DNA from: Pedobacter ureilyticus
Lineage (GTDB): Bacteria > Bacteroidota > Bacteroidia > Sphingobacteriales > Sphingobacteriaceae
NCBI RefSeq assembly: GCF_005925345.1
Contig: NZ_SSHJ01000010.1
Location: forward strand, 62,001 to 126,000
Direction of reading: 5' to 3'
DNA length: 64,000 bases
A program made the position numbers and the translations under genes. Each line of letters begins with the position of its first letter. Within the stretch, counting starts at the first letter, position 1. This document shows positions 8,593 through 17,836 of the stretch, piece by piece. The notes beneath the pieces were generated by a model. That model saw only the letters and a list, made by a program, of their open reading frames with translations. It was not told the origin of the DNA and did not search any database.

Positions 8593-9468
8593 TTAAACAA
8601 ATATGCGATGGCCCGAAAGGTTGTCCCTGAACTCTTTGGGCGTACATCCCTTTTTCTTTTTGAAGATGCGATTGAAATTGGAAATATTATTGAAACCACA
8701 ATTATAAGCCACTTCTGATACCGCTTCGGTGGTATCAATTAATTTCCTGGAAGCATGTCCCAAACGTATCTCTATCAAACTATCAATAAAACTCACACCC
8801 GTTCTGTTTTTAAAAAACCTGCTGAAAGACACTTCAGTCATGTTGGCAATACGAGCTACTTCTGCCAAAGATATTTGTTTATCAAAATTAAGGTTAATGT
8901 ATTCCATCACTTTTTCTACCCTTCTACTACTATAAGAAAACTCAGCCTGACTAAAAGTTGAATCCGACAATGTTCTCATACTTCGTGAGCTAGACAGATC
9001 GTGCAAAATAGACATCAGCTCTAAAACAGAATCGAAACCGTGCTGCTTGTTGAGCTTAATTAGGCGTGGGCCAATATTCTTGGCCGTTTCTTCAGAAAAG
9101 AGTATGCCGCACTTCGCTTTCTCAAACATGTCTCTAATGATCCGTAACTGATTGCGGCGCAGAAATTTTTCATCGAACAAATCTTTATGAAACTGAATGG
9201 TAACCTCGTGAATTTCCTTTCCATTTAATTTATGAGTTTCCCAAACATGGGGCAAATTAGCGCCAACAAGCACCAATTCTATATCGCCAATCTCTTCTAT
9301 ATGATCTCCAACTACCCTGCGGGCGCCACTGGCATTAACAATGTAGTTCAGTTCCATTTCTTCGTGATGATGTAATGGGAAATCGAAATCCCGCTTCTTT
9401 CGTTCAAAAATGGTAAAGCAATCGCCTGGAGTAAGCGGCGTAATTTCCTTGATTATATTTAATTGCAT
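8593..9468 (-). CDS. AraC-family transcriptional regulator with cupin sensor domain
   Basis: A 291-residue cytoplasmic regulator. The N-terminal ~100 residues form a cupin-like sugar-sensing domain (FPLHHHEEMELNYIV carries the histidines and glutamate). The last ~100 residues are the double helix-turn-helix of AraC/XylS: ISLAEVARIANMTEVSFSRF, then the second helix-turn-helix ending CGFNNISNFNRIFKKKKG. It is divergent from the SusC gene across a 227-base intergenic region that holds a well-formed promoter, the usual layout for the local activator of a glycan locus. The inducing sugar is probably a mannan-derived oligosaccharide or its 2-epimerised form, but this is inference from context. Confidence 0.88.
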   Translation of the reverse strand: MQLNIIKEITPLTPGDCFTIFERKKRDFDFPLHHHEEMELNYIVNASGARRVVGDHIEEIGDIELVLVGANLPHVWETHKLNGKEIHEVTIQFHKDLFDEKFLRRNQLRIIRDMFEKAKCGILFSEETAKNIGPRLIKLNKQHGFDSVLELMSILHDLSSSRSMRTLSDSTFSQAEFSYSSRRVEKVMEYINLNFDKQISLAEVARIANMTEVSFSRFFKNRTGVSFIDSLIEIRLGHASRKLIDTTEAVSEVAYNCGFNNISNFNRIFKKKKGCTPKEFRDNLSGHRIFV

Positions 9469-9643
9469 AGCATAAATGAATATAATATCAACTTTAAAGA
9501 TAAAATAATATCATAACCAAAGATAAGCTTTAAAAACCCTATTTATCAATAAAAAAGGCTATTACAAATACACAAACCCACACAGGATTACTAAAAACGA
9601 TATTGAAGCGATAAAAACATTATAAATGGATAAAATAGTATTA

Positions 9644-9673
9644 TTGATTACAACACAATGAAGACTAATTTTG
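9644..9673 (+). promoter_or_regulatory. Bacteroidota-type promoter of the mannan operon
   Basis: TTG at 9644-9646 is followed after exactly 19 bases by TAATTTTG at 9666-9673. This agrees with the Bacteroidota housekeeping consensus (TTTG, ~19 bases, TAnnTTTG). It ends 22 bases before the SusC start codon at 9696. The upstream DNA (9469-9643) is AT-rich and has several TATCA-containing words where AraC could bind. Confidence 0.6.
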
Positions 9674-9695
9674 ATATCAACCAAATAATATATTT

Positions 9696-12600
9696 ATGCT
9701 TAATAAACTAACCACTATTTTATTGGCAGTACTTGTATGTATGTTAATCACTACCTTGTGTTTTGCACAAGACAGAAAGTTAACAGGAAAGCTCGTGAAC
9801 GAAAGCGGTACTCCACTTCCAGGTGCTTCTGTAAGTATCAAAAATTCCAAAATTTCTACAATTACAAATGAGAATGGAAATTTCAGCCTTATGGCGCCCG
9901 CCAATGCGCAAACCTTGGTATTTTCTTATTTAGGGATGGAACCACAACAAGTAGCTATTGGCAGTACTACAAATTTCAATATCAGGCTTAAAGAAAGTGC
10001 CACCACATTATCAAATATTGTTGTGGTGGGTTATGGTACCGTTAAAAAAAGCGACCTAACTGGTTCTGTAGCCAGACTGGAACGAGAAGAATTTATTAGA
10101 GATGCTCCAACCAACATTTTGCAAGCCATGCAGGGCAAGATTGCCGGCGTAAATGTAACGCAAAACGATGGTGCTCCAGGTGCAGGTTTAAGTATCAGGA
10201 TTAGAGGATCTAACTCCTTTTTAGGAGGCACCGAGCCACTATATGTAATTGATGGTGTGCCGTTTAACAACTCTAGTTCTGGTTCTACTCCTATGTCTAT
10301 TGGCGACGACGAGAAACAAACGCTTAACGCCATGTCTTTCATCAACCCAGATGATATTGAAAGTGTAGACATCTTAAAAGACGCTTCGGCAACTGCAATT
10401 TATGGCTCTCGTGGTGCAAATGGGGTAGTTTTAATTACTACCAGAAAAGGGAAAAGTGGCAAAGACAGAATTGAAGCGAATTTTACAGCGGGCATGGCAC
10501 ATGTTTCTAAAAGACTGGACGTTTTAAACGCCGCCGAATATGCAACCTATCAGAACTTGGCCTATACCAACTCTAACATTTACACAGGCACAGCTTACAC
10601 CCTACCTTACAGGGGCGAAAATGTTCCAGACCCAAACAACCCCGGACAAACCTATTATGACAAAGGACCACAGGATTTTATTGGCGACAATAACAATTGG
10701 CAAGATAGAATTTTTCGCAGCGGCCTATACCAAAACTATTCGGTAAATATCAATGGTGGTACCGATGCTGGTACACACAGTATCACTTTTAATTACTTAG
10801 ACCAAGAAGGCACTATCCAAAACTCAGATTATAACAGGTTTGGCCTAGGTTTAAACTTAGGAAGAAACATCAGCAAAACCTTTAAAATTGGAACCAGCAC
10901 CTCACTAGCCAGCACGCTTACCAACGGCGTAAAAACGGGCACCGATAAATCTGATGCCGCTAGCGCAGGGGTTATTCGCTCGGCTTTAACGTTCCCGTCT
11001 ACCATATCAGATCCAATTGCTTATGATGGTGTTGGCGATGCCTTTATTACCAATCCGTACATCTACGTAAACGATGTACTAAACAAGGTAAGAGGGTTAA
11101 ATATTTTCTCTTCCAACTATCTGGAAGCAAGGTTTTTGAAAGATTTCAAATTTAGACAAAATGTGGGTTTTAATTATTCTAGCAGTGCCAGAGATCAATA
11201 TTACCCTACTAGTGTTTACGAAGGTTTTGCCATGAGAGGATGGGGCTTAAAGGCTGATAACATTTGGAATAACATTACCTCTGAGAGCATTCTTACTTAC
11301 GACAAAAAAATTGAAAAACACAGTTTGAACGTAATGGGTGCAGGAACTTTTGAACGCACCAACGGACAGAGCAAAAGAGCCGAAGCAAAAACCTTCCCTA
11401 ACGATAACCTACAAAATGAAAACCTTGCTGCCGGCGAAGTAATTATGCCAGTTGTTACCAATCGTTATCAATCTACCTTGATGTCATTTTTAGGGCGAGC
11501 GAACTACAGTTTCGATGATCGTTACCTCTTAACATTATCGTATCGCCAAGATGGCTCTAGTAAATTTGGTAAGAATAACAAATGGGCAGGTTTTCCTTCG
11601 GCCGCAGCAGCCTGGAAAATCTCTAACGAAGATTTCATGAAAAACGTAAAAACCATCAGCGATTTAAAATTACGTTTCAGCTATGGCAAAACAGGCAACC
11701 AAGGCATAGGTTCTTATGCATCTTTAGCAAAACTGAGTGTTTACAACTATGTTTTTGGCGGTGCCGTGCAAACAGGGTTAGCAAACGATATATTTGCTGG
11801 TCCGGCAAACGAAAAGCTAAAATGGGAAACTACCAGCGCTTATAATCTTGGCCTAGATGTGGGGCTCTTTAAAAACAGGCTAAACCTAACTATAGAAGCT
11901 TACAAAAAAATAACCGACGACCTATTACAAAACTTAACCATTCCATCATCAACAGGTTTTAAAACTAAATTGGTAAACTCTGGCTCTATAGAAAACAAGG
12001 GCTTAGAAGTAAGCTTAAACGGAACAGTAATTAAAGCAAAAGATTTCGAGTGGAGTTCAAACTTCAACATCTCCTTTAACAGGAATAAAATATTAAGCTT
12101 AAGTGCTGATGTAACCGAGCAATACGCCCGCAATATTTCTACTGGCGATGCGCCATTTATACAAACGGTAGGCAAACCCATAGGTGCGCTCTACGGCTAC
12201 GTAGAAGATGGCTATTATGACAACGAAGCCGAAGTAAGAAACGACCCACAATACACTAATCAGGGTGATGCCATTATTTTGCGTACCATTGGAGAAATCA
12301 AGTATAAAAACCTAGACGGCGACCCAACAAGCATGTCGCAAAGCGATAGAACCTTTATTGGCGATGTAAACCCCGATTACACTTTTGGTTTTACCAATAA
12401 CTTTAAATACAAGAGGTTTGATTTAAGTGTATTTGTAAATGGTGTACAAGGCAATGATATTATTAACATGAACACCAGGTTTAACGCTAACCTGGGCACC
12501 AACAAAAATATCACCCAAGAAATGGCCGACGGCGCTTGGGCTGCAGGCCAAGACAACAGCAATGCTACTGGACCAAAAATTATGCGTCAATTCTTTAGAA

Positions 12601-12869
12601 ACCTTTTGTTTAGCCGAAGATTTATTGAAGATGGTAGTTTTGTGAGGATTAAAAACGTGACCTTAGGTTACGATATCCCTATAAAATCTACCGTAATTTC
12701 GAGAATGCGGGTGGCTGTTGGGGTAAACAATCTGCTTACGTTTACCAATTATTCTGGCTTCGATCCAGAGATGAATAGTTACGGAGATAACCCTGCCCTA
12801 TTTGGTGTAGATTTAGGTGGATACCCAAACAACAGAACCTATAATTTTTCTTTACGTTGTAATTTTTAA
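9696..12869 (+). CDS. SusC/RagA TonB-dependent outer-membrane transporter (mannan locus)
   Basis: A 1057-residue protein with a signal peptide (~26 residues, ends CFAQ). Residues ~30-105 form a carboxypeptidase-regulatory-like domain (VNESGTPLPGASVSIKN). The TonB-plug domain begins near IVVVGYGTVKKSDLTGSV and includes YVIDGVPFNN and DASATAIYGSRGANGVVLIT, the SusC/RagA signatures. The remainder is a 22-strand barrel ending in an aromatic-rich strand (YNFSLRCNF). With its SusD partner 18 bases downstream it imports oligosaccharides across the outer membrane using TonB energy. Being at the head of the mannan operon, its cargo is inferred to be beta-manno- or glucomanno-oligosaccharides. No anti-sigma (FecR/DUF4974) domain is present. 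Confidence 0.95.
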   Translation: MLNKLTTILLAVLVCMLITTLCFAQDRKLTGKLVNESGTPLPGASVSIKNSKISTITNENGNFSLMAPANAQTLVFSYLGMEPQQVAIGSTTNFNIRLKESATTLSNIVVVGYGTVKKSDLTGSVARLEREEFIRDAPTNILQAMQGKIAGVNVTQNDGAPGAGLSIRIRGSNSFLGGTEPLYVIDGVPFNNSSSGSTPMSIGDDEKQTLNAMSFINPDDIESVDILKDASATAIYGSRGANGVVLITTRKGKSGKDRIEANFTAGMAHVSKRLDVLNAAEYATYQNLAYTNSNIYTGTAYTLPYRGENVPDPNNPGQTYYDKGPQDFIGDNNNWQDRIFRSGLYQNYSVNINGGTDAGTHSITFNYLDQEGTIQNSDYNRFGLGLNLGRNISKTFKIGTSTSLASTLTNGVKTGTDKSDAASAGVIRSALTFPSTISDPIAYDGVGDAFITNPYIYVNDVLNKVRGLNIFSSNYLEARFLKDFKFRQNVGFNYSSSARDQYYPTSVYEGFAMRGWGLKADNIWNNITSESILTYDKKIEKHSLNVMGAGTFERTNGQSKRAEAKTFPNDNLQNENLAAGEVIMPVVTNRYQSTLMSFLGRANYSFDDRYLLTLSYRQDGSSKFGKNNKWAGFPSAAAAWKISNEDFMKNVKTISDLKLRFSYGKTGNQGIGSYASLAKLSVYNYVFGGAVQTGLANDIFAGPANEKLKWETTSAYNLGLDVGLFKNRLNLTIEAYKKITDDLLQNLTIPSSTGFKTKLVNSGSIENKGLEVSLNGTVIKAKDFEWSSNFNISFNRNKILSLSADVTEQYARNISTGDAPFIQTVGKPIGALYGYVEDGYYDNEAEVRNDPQYTNQGDAIILRTIGEIKYKNLDGDPTSMSQSDRTFIGDVNPDYTFGFTNNFKYKRFDLSVFVNGVQGNDIINMNTRFNANLGTNKNITQEMADGAWAAGQDNSNATGPKIMRQFFRNLLFSRRFIEDGSFVRIKNVTLGYDIPIKSTVISRMRVAVGVNNLLTFTNYSGFDPEMNSYGDNPALFGVDLGGYPNNRTYNFSLRCNF

Positions 12870-12887
12870 CCTTAACAAAACAATTAT

Positions 12888-14558
12888 ATGAAAGCGATTT
12901 CAACCTATCTTAAGGCATCAGTTTTCGGCTTAGCTTTGTTAAGCACTGTTTCATGCAAAAAGGCTTTAGAAGAAAAACCTTACTCTTTTTATTCGCCAGA
13001 AAACTCCTATAACAATCAAAACGACGCTAGAGCCGCCATCAACGGCGTTTATAACGAATTATACTCTTGGGAGTTATTCCAACAACCGTTTTGGAACATG
13101 ACCGTATTAGACGATGACCACGTATCTGGAGCCGATTGGTATTTAGGTACTACAGGTGCTGGCAACCCGCAATCTTACTGGGGCGTTGATGGCCCTTGGG
13201 TGGGCTGCTATGCCATGATTGCCAGGGCAAATACGGTGATAGAAAACGTGCCCAACATTACCGATATCGATCCAGATGTCCAGAAGCGTATTATGGGTGA
13301 AGCTTATTTCCTACGTGGTTGGGCTTACTTCCAACTCGTTCAGTTGTACGGCGGCGTACCTATCAAGCTAAAAGCGCTATCGGCCAACAATCCAGAAACC
13401 AATGTACCAAGAGCTACCGTAAAAGAAACCTACGATGTAGTGATTTCGGATTTCAAATCAGCAGAAACCAATCTTTTCCCGTTAGGGCATGCCAAAGCTG
13501 GCGAACCGGGCAGAGTAAACCAAGGAGTAGCCAAAGCTTTTTTAGCCAAAACCTACCTAACTATGGCTTCGGGAGCATCTACAGGCAATGTTACCGTACG
13601 TGGGGGAACAGACAACGGCTACTACACTTACACAAAAAATGTAGTAGCAGGCTTAGAAGGTTTAGATGCTAGAGCATATTACACCTTAGCAAGAGACAAA
13701 GCACAAGAAGTAATTGACAGTGAAAAATACTCCCTCACAGAAAGCTGGAAAGAACTATGGAGCATAGCTGGCAGGAATAACAAGGAGCAAATGTGGGAGC
13801 TACAATCTTTAGCTGGCACCGTATTCATCAATAATCTTCATAACTATTTCTCGGCTCGCTCTACCTTTGGTGTAGGTGCGGTATGGACTACCAATAACCA
13901 TTACAACGACTACGATGTTTTAGACGAACGAGTGCTAGATGGTATTACCCATAATTATCAGACACTGCAAGGTACTTATATTTTCTACCCATCGTGGCAA
14001 GCGGCACAATACAAAGTGGTTGGCGGTATTACCTACAACAATACAGGAAGCACAACCGCAGAACGAGCTTACACCATTAAATATTCGAGTGTAGCGGATC
14101 CGAGTGTGGCTAATAGCGATGCTTTTTACCCACTATTGCGCTATGCTGAAGTTTATTTAATGATAGCCGAAGCTGAAAACGAAATTAATGGCGCTAATGC
14201 CAATGCCTATGAAGCACTAAATAAAGTGAGGCTACGTTCTTTTCCGTTGTACACTCCAGCTCCGCCACTACCGCAAACCCCAATACCAGTACCAGAAGCC
14301 TACGCTCCTGCAAACATGACACCCGAGCAATTTCGCAGTTTTGTACTGGCAGAAAGAGCTAGAGAATTTAACATGGAAGGCATAAGACGTTTTGACTTAA
14401 TGCGCTGGGGAATTTACCTGCAGGTGATGAATAAAATTGGAACCGGACAGAACAACATCTCAAAAGTGCGTCAAGCGAAAAATTTGTTGCTTCCTATACC
14501 GCTCAACGAAATCAACTCAAACACCGCCCTAAAAGGCAAAAACAACCCTAATTGGTAA
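12888..14558 (+). CDS. SusD/RagB surface glycan-binding lipoprotein (mannan locus)
   Basis: A 556-residue lipoprotein with lipobox Cys23 (LLSTVSC). The N-terminal block with NDARAAINGVYNELY and the helix GEAYFLRGWAYFQLVQLYGG are classic RagB/SusD TPR signatures. The C-terminal segment FVLAERAREFNMEGIRRFDL is the conserved SusD C-terminal motif. It caps the SusC barrel on the cell surface and helps deliver oligosaccharides. It is followed 19 bases later by the TIG-domain lipoprotein gene. Length and motifs indicate an intact protein. Confidence 0.95.
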   Translation: MKAISTYLKASVFGLALLSTVSCKKALEEKPYSFYSPENSYNNQNDARAAINGVYNELYSWELFQQPFWNMTVLDDDHVSGADWYLGTTGAGNPQSYWGVDGPWVGCYAMIARANTVIENVPNITDIDPDVQKRIMGEAYFLRGWAYFQLVQLYGGVPIKLKALSANNPETNVPRATVKETYDVVISDFKSAETNLFPLGHAKAGEPGRVNQGVAKAFLAKTYLTMASGASTGNVTVRGGTDNGYYTYTKNVVAGLEGLDARAYYTLARDKAQEVIDSEKYSLTESWKELWSIAGRNNKEQMWELQSLAGTVFINNLHNYFSARSTFGVGAVWTTNNHYNDYDVLDERVLDGITHNYQTLQGTYIFYPSWQAAQYKVVGGITYNNTGSTTAERAYTIKYSSVADPSVANSDAFYPLLRYAEVYLMIAEAENEINGANANAYEALNKVRLRSFPLYTPAPPLPQTPIPVPEAYAPANMTPEQFRSFVLAERAREFNMEGIRRFDLMRWGIYLQVMNKIGTGQNNISKVRQAKNLLLPIPLNEINSNTALKGKNNPNW

Positions 14559-14577
14559 TTTACGAAATTTTTTCAAG

Positions 14578-15600
14578 ATGAAAATGATCAAAAAACATAT
14601 AAATGCAAGCATAATTTTGCTCACATTTATGGCTATTAGTGCTTGTAAAAAAGATAGCAGCGAAAACACTGCTCCACCCACTTTAAGTTCTGTAACTACT
14701 CTTAACGATAGAAGTACCTCATTGCAATCTATCGGTTATGGCGAGTGGATCATCATCAAGGGCACCAATTTGAGCACTACTTCCGAAGTAGATTTCAATG
14801 GTACTTTGGCTGCCGACTCGCTAACCTACGCTGACGATAACACCATTACGGTAAAAATCCCAGCCAATCTTACAGATCCAATTAACAATCCGATTAAAGT
14901 AACCACCAAATATGGTACAGCAACCCTCAACTTCCAAATTAAGCAACCAGGCCCACAAATCGATGATTTTAGTCCTGGCGCAGGCAACGTAGATGACGAA
15001 ATTACCATTGACGGCAATTATTACAAAGGAATAACCGGCGTAACCATTAATGGAGTAGCGGCAACCATCGTATCTAGCACCCAAACTCAAGTAAAAATTA
15101 AAGTACCAACAGGTGGAACTTTTGGGCAGGTGGTAATCACCACACCTGTTGGCTCGGTAACAGCCACTAAAACCTTTGGCTTAAAACATGTAATTTACGA
15201 CGACGGCTTTAAGAATTCTTGGACCAATACTTCGTACTCTACCACTTCGCTTAATTTAGCCAGTACTACCAACACAAGACGAGGAACCTCTGCCATTGAC
15301 GTGACGCATAAATCGTTCTCTGCTGTACGTTTCAGGTTAGTTTCCAAATTCTCGACAGTAGGCTACAGCATGGTTAAAATATCAATGTTTGGAGGCCCTG
15401 GAACACAAGGCAAAAAAGTAAGAATAACAGTTTCTCCAGCCGCAGGAAACTATGAACTCTTACTTAACGAAGGCAAATGGACCGACTACCAAGTACCATT
15501 CATCAACATTGGCAATCCTGCAACTATTGAGTACATCACTTTTCAAGAGTTTAGTGGCTTTGCCTCGCAAATATTTATTGATGATGTAGGCTTTTATTAA
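14578..15600 (+). CDS. IPT/TIG-domain surface glycan-binding lipoprotein
   Basis: A 340-residue lipoprotein with lipobox Cys23 (AISACKK). Two immunoglobulin-like IPT/TIG modules follow, about residues 33-118 (GEWIIIKGTNLSTTSEVDFN) and 120-205 (GAGNVDDEITIDGNYYKGIT). The C-terminal ~130 residues form a beta-rich module with CBM-like character, ending FIDDVGFY. Its place directly after SusD fits a SusE/SGBP-type accessory binding protein that captures polysaccharide at the cell surface. There is no catalytic motif. Mannan binding is inferred from context only. Confidence 0.85.
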   Translation: MKMIKKHINASIILLTFMAISACKKDSSENTAPPTLSSVTTLNDRSTSLQSIGYGEWIIIKGTNLSTTSEVDFNGTLAADSLTYADDNTITVKIPANLTDPINNPIKVTTKYGTATLNFQIKQPGPQIDDFSPGAGNVDDEITIDGNYYKGITGVTINGVAATIVSSTQTQVKIKVPTGGTFGQVVITTPVGSVTATKTFGLKHVIYDDGFKNSWTNTSYSTTSLNLASTTNTRRGTSAIDVTHKSFSAVRFRLVSKFSTVGYSMVKISMFGGPGTQGKKVRITVSPAAGNYELLLNEGKWTDYQVPFINIGNPATIEYITFQEFSGFASQIFIDDVGFY

Positions 15601-15610
15601 GGAAAACACC

Positions 15611-16699
15611 ATGCAGCCAAAAGTATTCTTGTCTATCTGCTGTTTACTATTTACATTATTGGGGTTTGCTCAAAAAACCAAAAATGTTGTAGTTATCACA
15701 TTTGATGGCTACCGCTGGAAAGAACTTTTTGATGGCGCAGACTCAAGCAATCTTTTTGGCAAGAAATTTACTTCACAAGACTCCGCATGGCGTGTAAGTA
15801 AATATTGGGGTAAAACTACCGAAGAAAGAAGGGCAAAACTGATGCCCTTCTTTTGGAATACCATTGCTAAAAATGGACAAATTTACGGCAATCGCAACTT
15901 TAGCAACAAGGTAGATGTAACCAACAAATACTGGTTTTCTTACCCTGGCTACAATGAGATTTTCACAGGATATCCCGACACTTTAGTAAATTCTAATTCG
16001 CATCCCGCAAATCATAACGTAAACGTTTTGGAGTTTTTAAATAAGATACCCGCTTACAAAGACAAGATTGCCACTTACACATCATGGGATACATTCAGTA
16101 AAATCCTTAACCAAGAAAGGGCTGGTTTTCCTATCAATGCAGGCTACAACAATGTAAAGGGCGAAAACCTAAGCGATGTACAAAAAATGCTGAACGATTT
16201 ACAATGGTGGCTGCCCAAAGATTATGGGCAAGGACAAAGACACGACGCCATTACTTACACTTTAGCCAAAGAACACGTTAAACTACATCATCCTCGAGTA
16301 TTGCAAATTAGTTTTATAGAAACCGATGCTTTGGCACACAGTGGAAAATATGACTACTACCTAGATGCCGCCAATTACAATGATAAAATGATTGCCGATT
16401 TATGGAATTTCATGCAGAACGACCCATTTTACAAAGACCAAACTACTTTTATCATTACTGGAGACCATGGCAGAGGCTACGGAGATAATTGGCAGCACCA
16501 CTATTACAGCGTACCCCACTCTAACGAGATTTTCTTGGCAGCTATGGGTCCAGATACGCAACCTTTGGGAGAAATCAAACAAAAAGGACAACTATACCAA
16601 AACCAAATTGCACAAACTATTGCCGCATTTTTAGGGATTAAATTTGAAAACGGACATCCCATAGGCAAACCCATTACTAGCGTTTTACCAAAACTTTAA
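15611..16699 (+). CDS. Alkaline-phosphatase-superfamily phosphodiesterase-like enzyme, exported
   Basis: A 362-residue exported protein (signal peptide ends LGFAQ). Alkaline phosphatase superfamily features are clear: VVVITFDGYRW supplies the first metal-binding Asp (D32), and FSYPGYNEIFTG aligns with the NPP nucleophile motif T-F-P-N, making Ser110 the likely nucleophile. GDHGRGYGDNW with HHYYSVPHS gives later metal ligands. Related enzymes hydrolyse phosphodiesters or phosphomonoesters and sometimes transfer phosphoethanolamine. It is embedded between the TIG lipoprotein and the mannanase (gaps of 10 and 12 bases), so it is certainly part of the mannan operon, yet none of the known steps of mannan breakdown needs it. 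Substrate unknown; a phosphorylated glycan decoration is one possibility. Confidence 0.75.
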   Translation: MQPKVFLSICCLLFTLLGFAQKTKNVVVITFDGYRWKELFDGADSSNLFGKKFTSQDSAWRVSKYWGKTTEERRAKLMPFFWNTIAKNGQIYGNRNFSNKVDVTNKYWFSYPGYNEIFTGYPDTLVNSNSHPANHNVNVLEFLNKIPAYKDKIATYTSWDTFSKILNQERAGFPINAGYNNVKGENLSDVQKMLNDLQWWLPKDYGQGQRHDAITYTLAKEHVKLHHPRVLQISFIETDALAHSGKYDYYLDAANYNDKMIADLWNFMQNDPFYKDQTTFIITGDHGRGYGDNWQHHYYSVPHSNEIFLAAMGPDTQPLGEIKQKGQLYQNQIAQTIAAFLGIKFENGHPIGKPITSVLPKL

Positions 16700-16711
16700 A
16701 GCCGATACTAC

Positions 16712-17836
16712 ATGAAGAATACCCTTTTGCTATTTTTACTATTTGCTTGCATCAGCCCTGCTTTTGCACAAAAACTGAGTAATGATAAAGCTACGTCCAT
16801 CACTAAAACACTTTATCAAAACCTATATCAGCTAAGTAAAAACCATATCCTTTTTGGTCACCAAGACGATTTAGCCTATGGCGTTGGTTGGAAATACCAA
16901 GCTGGCAGAAGCGATATTAAGGATGTTGTCAGCGATTACCCAGCGATATACGGATGGGACATCAGCAAGATAGAACATCAATCTGACAAGAACATTGATG
17001 GCGTACCTTTTAACAAAATGCGGGAATTCATCAAAGCTGCCTATCAAAAAGGTGCAGTTATTACCATCAGTTGGCATTTCGACAATCCACTTACTGGCGG
17101 TTCTTCGTGGGATACTACTCGCAACACCGTAAAATCTATTCTGCCCAACGGCAAGAAACATCAGCTTTATAAAACTTGGCTAGATAGAGCAGCAACGTTT
17201 TTACACAGCTTAAAAGGAAGCAAAGGAGAAGCAATTCCTGTTTTGTTCAGGCCATTTCACGAACTTACCGGCAACTGGTTTTGGTGGGGCAGCCACGGTA
17301 CTACGCCCCAAGAAATGAAAGCAATTTGGCAATTCACTACCAATTATCTAAGGCACACGAAGAAATTGGACCAGCTCATCATGGTTTACAATACCAACGA
17401 TTTTAAGACAGAAGCTGATTTTTTAAGGAGCTACCCCGGCGATGATTATGTAGATGTGCTGAGTTTCGACACCTATCAATTCGACCTCAATAAAAAACAA
17501 GATTTTATAGATGCAATTAAAAAACAATCAGAAATAGTAACCAAGCTAGCCAAGGAGAAGAAAAAATTAGCAGCTTTTGCCGAAACAGGTTTCGAAAACA
17601 TTCCAGACCCAAGTTGGTGGACAGAGACATTATGGCCTGCCATTAAAGACTATCCACTTTCTTATGTGTTGGTGTGGCGCAATGCAGGCTACATGCCAGC
17701 AACCAAAAAAATGCATTACTATGCGCCCTATAAAGGGCAGCTGTCGGCTAAAGATTTTAAGAAATTCTACCAAAACAAAGAAGTGCTATTTGAAAAGACA
17801 TTAAGAACCAAAAAAATATACCAAACCAAAAAATGA
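16712..17836 (+). CDS. GH26 endo-beta-1,4-mannanase
   Basis: A 374-residue exported enzyme. The signal peptide ends PAFAQ; Cys13 in LFAC could also be read as a short lipobox, so periplasmic versus lipid-anchored location is open. The GH26 (beta/alpha)8 hallmarks are clear: WHFDNPLTGG, the acid/base Glu184 in LFRPFHELTGNWFWWG, and the nucleophile Glu291 in AAFAETGFEN. GH26 enzymes cut beta-1,4-mannan or glucomannan, and Bacteroides homologues in this gene context release mannobiose. The stop codon overlaps the symporter start by 4 bases (ATGA at 17833), so translation is coupled. This is the only glycanase in the locus. Confidence 0.93.
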   Translation: MKNTLLLFLLFACISPAFAQKLSNDKATSITKTLYQNLYQLSKNHILFGHQDDLAYGVGWKYQAGRSDIKDVVSDYPAIYGWDISKIEHQSDKNIDGVPFNKMREFIKAAYQKGAVITISWHFDNPLTGGSSWDTTRNTVKSILPNGKKHQLYKTWLDRAATFLHSLKGSKGEAIPVLFRPFHELTGNWFWWGSHGTTPQEMKAIWQFTTNYLRHTKKLDQLIMVYNTNDFKTEADFLRSYPGDDYVDVLSFDTYQFDLNKKQDFIDAIKKQSEIVTKLAKEKKKLAAFAETGFENIPDPSWWTETLWPAIKDYPLSYVLVWRNAGYMPATKKMHYYAPYKGQLSAKDFKKFYQNKEVLFEKTLRTKKIYQTKK

